Below are positions 6,701-6,770 of a DNA stretch of 6,770 nt, one piece after another (within the stretch, counting starts at the first letter, position 1; each line of letters opens with the position of its first letter). This DNA is from Modestobacter sp. (GTDB taxonomy: Bacteria > Actinomycetota > Actinomycetes > Mycobacteriales > Geodermatophilaceae). The DNA lies in the NCBI GenBank assembly GCA_025965635.1, contig JAOPWO010000481.1, positions 1 to 6,770 on the forward strand, written 5' to 3'. The translations under genes and the position numbers were made by a program. The notes under the pieces are model-generated. The model was not told where the DNA came from. It saw only the letters and a program-made list of their open reading frames with translations, and searched no databases.

Positions 6701-6770
6701 AGCTGACGTCGGTGTCGATCTGCACCGGGTCGCCGAGCGGGGTGGCGCCCTCGACCATCTGCAGGCTGCC
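735..6770 (-). CDS. Giant exported Ig-like repeat protein (N-terminus outside window)
   Basis: A single frame without stops runs from the right edge to the TGA at 735-737, 2011 visible codons. Numbering here takes the Met at 6756-6758 as residue 1; it is preceded in frame by G-S-L-Q. Met1 is almost certainly internal, because G-S-L-Q-M-V-E-G-A-T-P-L-G reads as the central strands of a bacterial Ig-like domain (pattern G-x-V-x-F-x-D-G-x-x-x-L-G). The true start and any signal peptide are therefore missing. Domain order: Ig-like domains to residue about 1052, seven two-Cys modules 1053-1811, and a helical domain 1812-2007. Paired cysteines, Thr/Val/Gly-rich beta repeats and absence of catalytic motifs imply a protein outside the cytoplasm, likely an adhesin, stalk or matrix component. 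No LPXTG, SLH, choline-binding, PKD or Fn3-type signature was recognised, so attachment to the cell is unexplained. Third codon positions are nearly all G/C along the whole length, supporting a real intact gene without frameshift. Specific function unknown. Confidence 0.93.
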   Translation of the reverse strand, partial: GSLQMVEGATPLGDPVQIDTDVSSYQLTVPALAQGPHTVALRFTPPGGGTPQDSAPAHLGVVVAARVAVATSAPVTVNDPATLVATISDDLENGSGRDAGAPEPTGTATFRFNGGEAADAPVTDGVATLHVDSLTAPAVTVIYSGDDWYGFSLADQPDVFDADVPTRTTATVETPEVAYGQQTRIGVRVADARGAAPAGAAHLVVDGVGSDVEALDGGTATLTAGLGIGTHTGYVDYEPRTGWTGSRSAAFSVTVTPARSSIALGHDAAHPAAYPQQPYLTFTADGEPGAATVLLKDGGTVLAQQQVVLPTSGSFSLPAGTFDVGTRTVHAEIASTATMAAATSAEVPVTVVPGASGVTLAPDHGARVGEPVTVRVHTDGSLPATLTVTLDDGRQVAQQRLLTSADTTFAYTPTAASTRLTATVTFDGGRYAQAVGAATVTADPTSGPAPELRWESTGTDFTTSPLQLHVRYPTTPGLAAPTGSVTLFDGNGAWVGSGPVTDGAATVALWATPGTCYCDSTAVTVTYSGDDVYRARGDMAPDVTAPGRATTTALVVRTLDVRPGQAVDMTVRVTAAGSGTPVGEVSVALDGNVFTSGTLSDGSAEVSGWIPAGLTGPVTLTARFTPATATWNTSQVTVDAVVIPYAPPTVTLTVGAFEHRIGQAEQLQAVATVSDPSAPLDTGAPLSVRDDTGALLGTGSWLSNGTAILTITPVHGGARTLTATYTYGGGKQTTSVPLPMTVRGVTAPLTVTAAGPAAVGRHVGVRVTLGTLPAGITPGALTVRLYDGGREVAGAAPLVPDAAGTLSALLSVVPSRKGGLTLVARTDGDGGDIGTSTGTVGLTVAPGTLTLRPPAGTLAPVVLGKRLTTPDVPITGSVGVPADGELTTTLVDSSGSSTPGCRTTLPETRCEVPTGSLTPGTYTLAYRFSGSAVYDDVPRVPGARFVLQPATTAIGTRFSSAPHQWVAGEEVTATFAVTDAFDDDGRASGMIRLRTASYGELCLSAVSRARTARCTFTVPWPDAPPVDPLGETVTTTFTPASRYSAGSETGAWLRGIPRCYTATSDRSYAVTFDSGVPAVAVESGRVCSTASPGGDRAGTLPGYTEGSVLTVTADLARTGHGWQFTGMTATPAGSTGYLLGTGDGRGRVGTAPLTANTRFAPAFTWAPRCVEVAAGYEDLEGHGRSRADYARYASWRTDAVARPANSVQLETPSNCASPFGAMSDAERADFAQGIGHYVVGTDVRVYPVNGSGYPVTLARPDWQLKSVPGATEDALGFWHLTASAPTVAYGVFRWSPAMCRSVTTSAGAGGTVAVTGSSFPAALAPMEDPTGACVTTYGERGYLVGTTVTAIATPANALTARGQRPAVGENYLYRWPADWRDQHDGRQVLATSEVPGRSGGIDGDPYAAHIATGVVPLSSGLSFAATFARVGCVPVTLDLTGLSVGAMNLTPGNCPAVPTDQQVGSRNVRYYTGGTHVEFDPVAPTKPGPDGTTVGLRWKADITGTDGTQTLTFDDRPNGAFDVRWTTTGAVLTGAYVNTACRELRLAAPRLPGYEVFVVGGDCPRGQTDGTQTQATTSIPAAARANGVLPQWKILSRNVEDVLTGLDDPASSSRDTYPLVSHADTIIYNGQLSVDLMYCRPVADLVTVSLVDAVGRPLPAWGAPDPARTLQSYNDRCVGNDMPVEASPQLDLTDDAKRTWTVVGWKNDRTGQLSLTDLSPRFRVDSDGVTADRWTLLVQPRCYRLHAGARVDVDTAPNCAGQDPANGLYTADTVVNLSFAGGEGISFGRWDREDSSNGEKATVTMITDRVVYASWSERDVGWVEKAATGLSNAGQRFVAGIVTGINLFVLEPIAAVLAVGPVFNAIADGLSALGLKGAFVDGLRDLGNLMSATSDALNAWGTCTTAWATGSEEVAGVLTPSSATGQGALATGESGAGKLAGRLDTAHGTEAFSSGLKDVETLRDTINLFTSNFSAYTQDPEKAWTGMVDSLNTCFKAKATGVADAAAKLGR
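738..1325 (-). other. Unrecognised helical C-terminal domain of the giant protein
   Basis: Residues 1812-2007 differ sharply from the beta-rich remainder: Ala, Leu, Asp, Glu and Lys rise and helix-favouring sequence dominates. It opens with a likely amphipathic helix (1816-1832), then a hydrophobic stretch 1833-1863 interrupted by Glu1847-Pro1848, then two similar short units, D-G-L-S-A-L-G-L (1864-1871) and D-G-L-R-D-L-G-N-L (1877-1885). A Gly/Ser/Thr/Ala-rich, less structured segment follows at about 1901-1940, and two more helices about 1945-2007. Cys1899 and Cys1990 are its only cysteines and probably join the first and last helical parts. The protein ends A-A-A-K-L-G-R with no sorting signal, no C-terminal membrane helix plus basic tail, and no autotransporter barrel. 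I do not recognise the family. It could dock to the envelope, insert in a membrane, or be the functional tip. Confidence 0.6.
2051..2069 (-). repeat. 19-bp exact direct repeat, copy 1
   Basis: The 19 bases at 2051-2069 recur exactly at 2240-2258, 189 bases apart and in the same reading phase. On the minus strand this copy encodes T-D-G-T-Q-T starting at residue 1564, in module 5 of the Cys-module array. Bases immediately outside the repeat differ. Confidence 0.75.
2240..2258 (-). repeat. 19-bp exact direct repeat, copy 2
   Basis: Second copy of the 19-base repeat, encoding T-D-G-T-Q-T starting at residue 1501 in module 4. It sits 73 residues after that module's first Cys, whereas copy 1 sits 27 residues after its own, so the two copies are not at equivalent places in the modules. 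Confidence 0.75.
3603..6770 (-). repeat. Array of one partial plus about ten bacterial Ig-like domains
   Basis: Approximate domain limits in residues of the giant protein: partial to 60, then 61-162, 163-253, 254-349, 350-441, 445-541, 544-638, 643-738, 743-841, 843-945 and 946-1052. Typical members open with an alternating strand (TRTTATVETP, RATTTALVVR, ATTAIGTRF), follow with a G-x-x-V-x-V strand (YGQQTRIGVRV, RPGQAVDMTVRV, VAGEEVTATFAV), a G-x-V-x-x-x-D-G strand (GSVTLFDGNG, GEVSVALDG), a D-G-x-A-x-V strand, and close with Y-S-G-D-D (139-143, YSGDDWYGF; 523-527, YSGDDVYRA; Y-R-F-S-G-S-A-V-Y at 922-930). These are hallmarks of the Big_3 / Ig-like repeat group, here assigned by eye. Such domains usually form extended rods that carry a binding tip away from the cell. 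Only four Lys occur in the first 1050 residues. Copies are strongly diverged at DNA level. Exact boundaries and the subfamily of each domain are uncertain, particularly for 254-441 and 843-1052. Confidence 0.85.

Noticed and set aside
1..6770. CRISPR array, tRNA or rRNA, insertion sequence or prophage signals
   Set aside because: No regularly spaced repeats, RNA gene signatures, transposase or integrase motifs or terminal inverted repeats were seen on either strand.

Overview
The window reads as chromosomal DNA from a very high-GC bacterium, most likely an actinobacterium. Codon third positions in both real genes are almost always G or C, Ala/Gly/Thr/Val/Arg dominate, and the surface-protein style (long arrays of bacterial Ig-like domains) is common in soil actinobacteria. 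A Geodermatophilaceae-like source is plausible but is only an impression. I see no RNA gene, mobile element, CRISPR array or plasmid feature.

Layout: two genes face each other and both are cut by the window edges. Positions 1-657 (+) hold the C-terminal part of a von Willebrand factor A (VWA) domain protein with a complete MIDAS metal site. A 77-base gap (658-734) separates the two stop codons. Everything from 735 to the right edge (-) is one giant gene whose visible part is 2011 codons. Its first Met in the window (6756-6758) lies inside an Ig-like domain, so the true start and any signal peptide are beyond the right edge.

In order from the N-terminal side, the giant protein contains: (i) one partial and about ten complete Ig-like domains of 90-107 residues; (ii) seven consecutive modules of about 75-133 residues that look like very diverged InlB B-repeat (SLH-independent, beta-grasp-like) units, each opening with a Cys and carrying exactly one second Cys; (iii) a 196-residue Lys-richer, predicted helical C-terminal domain with a hydrophobic stretch and one further Cys pair, but no LPXTG signal or terminal anchor. 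All 22 visible cysteines can be grouped in pairs by domain, and the last ten domains carry exactly two each. This points to an exported, disulfide-stabilised rod or adhesin-like surface protein. The function, ligand and way of attachment to the cell are not readable from the sequence.

The two genes are convergent, so they are not in one operon and nothing shows a functional link. The most original content is the Cys-paired module array joined to an unrecognised helical C-terminal domain.
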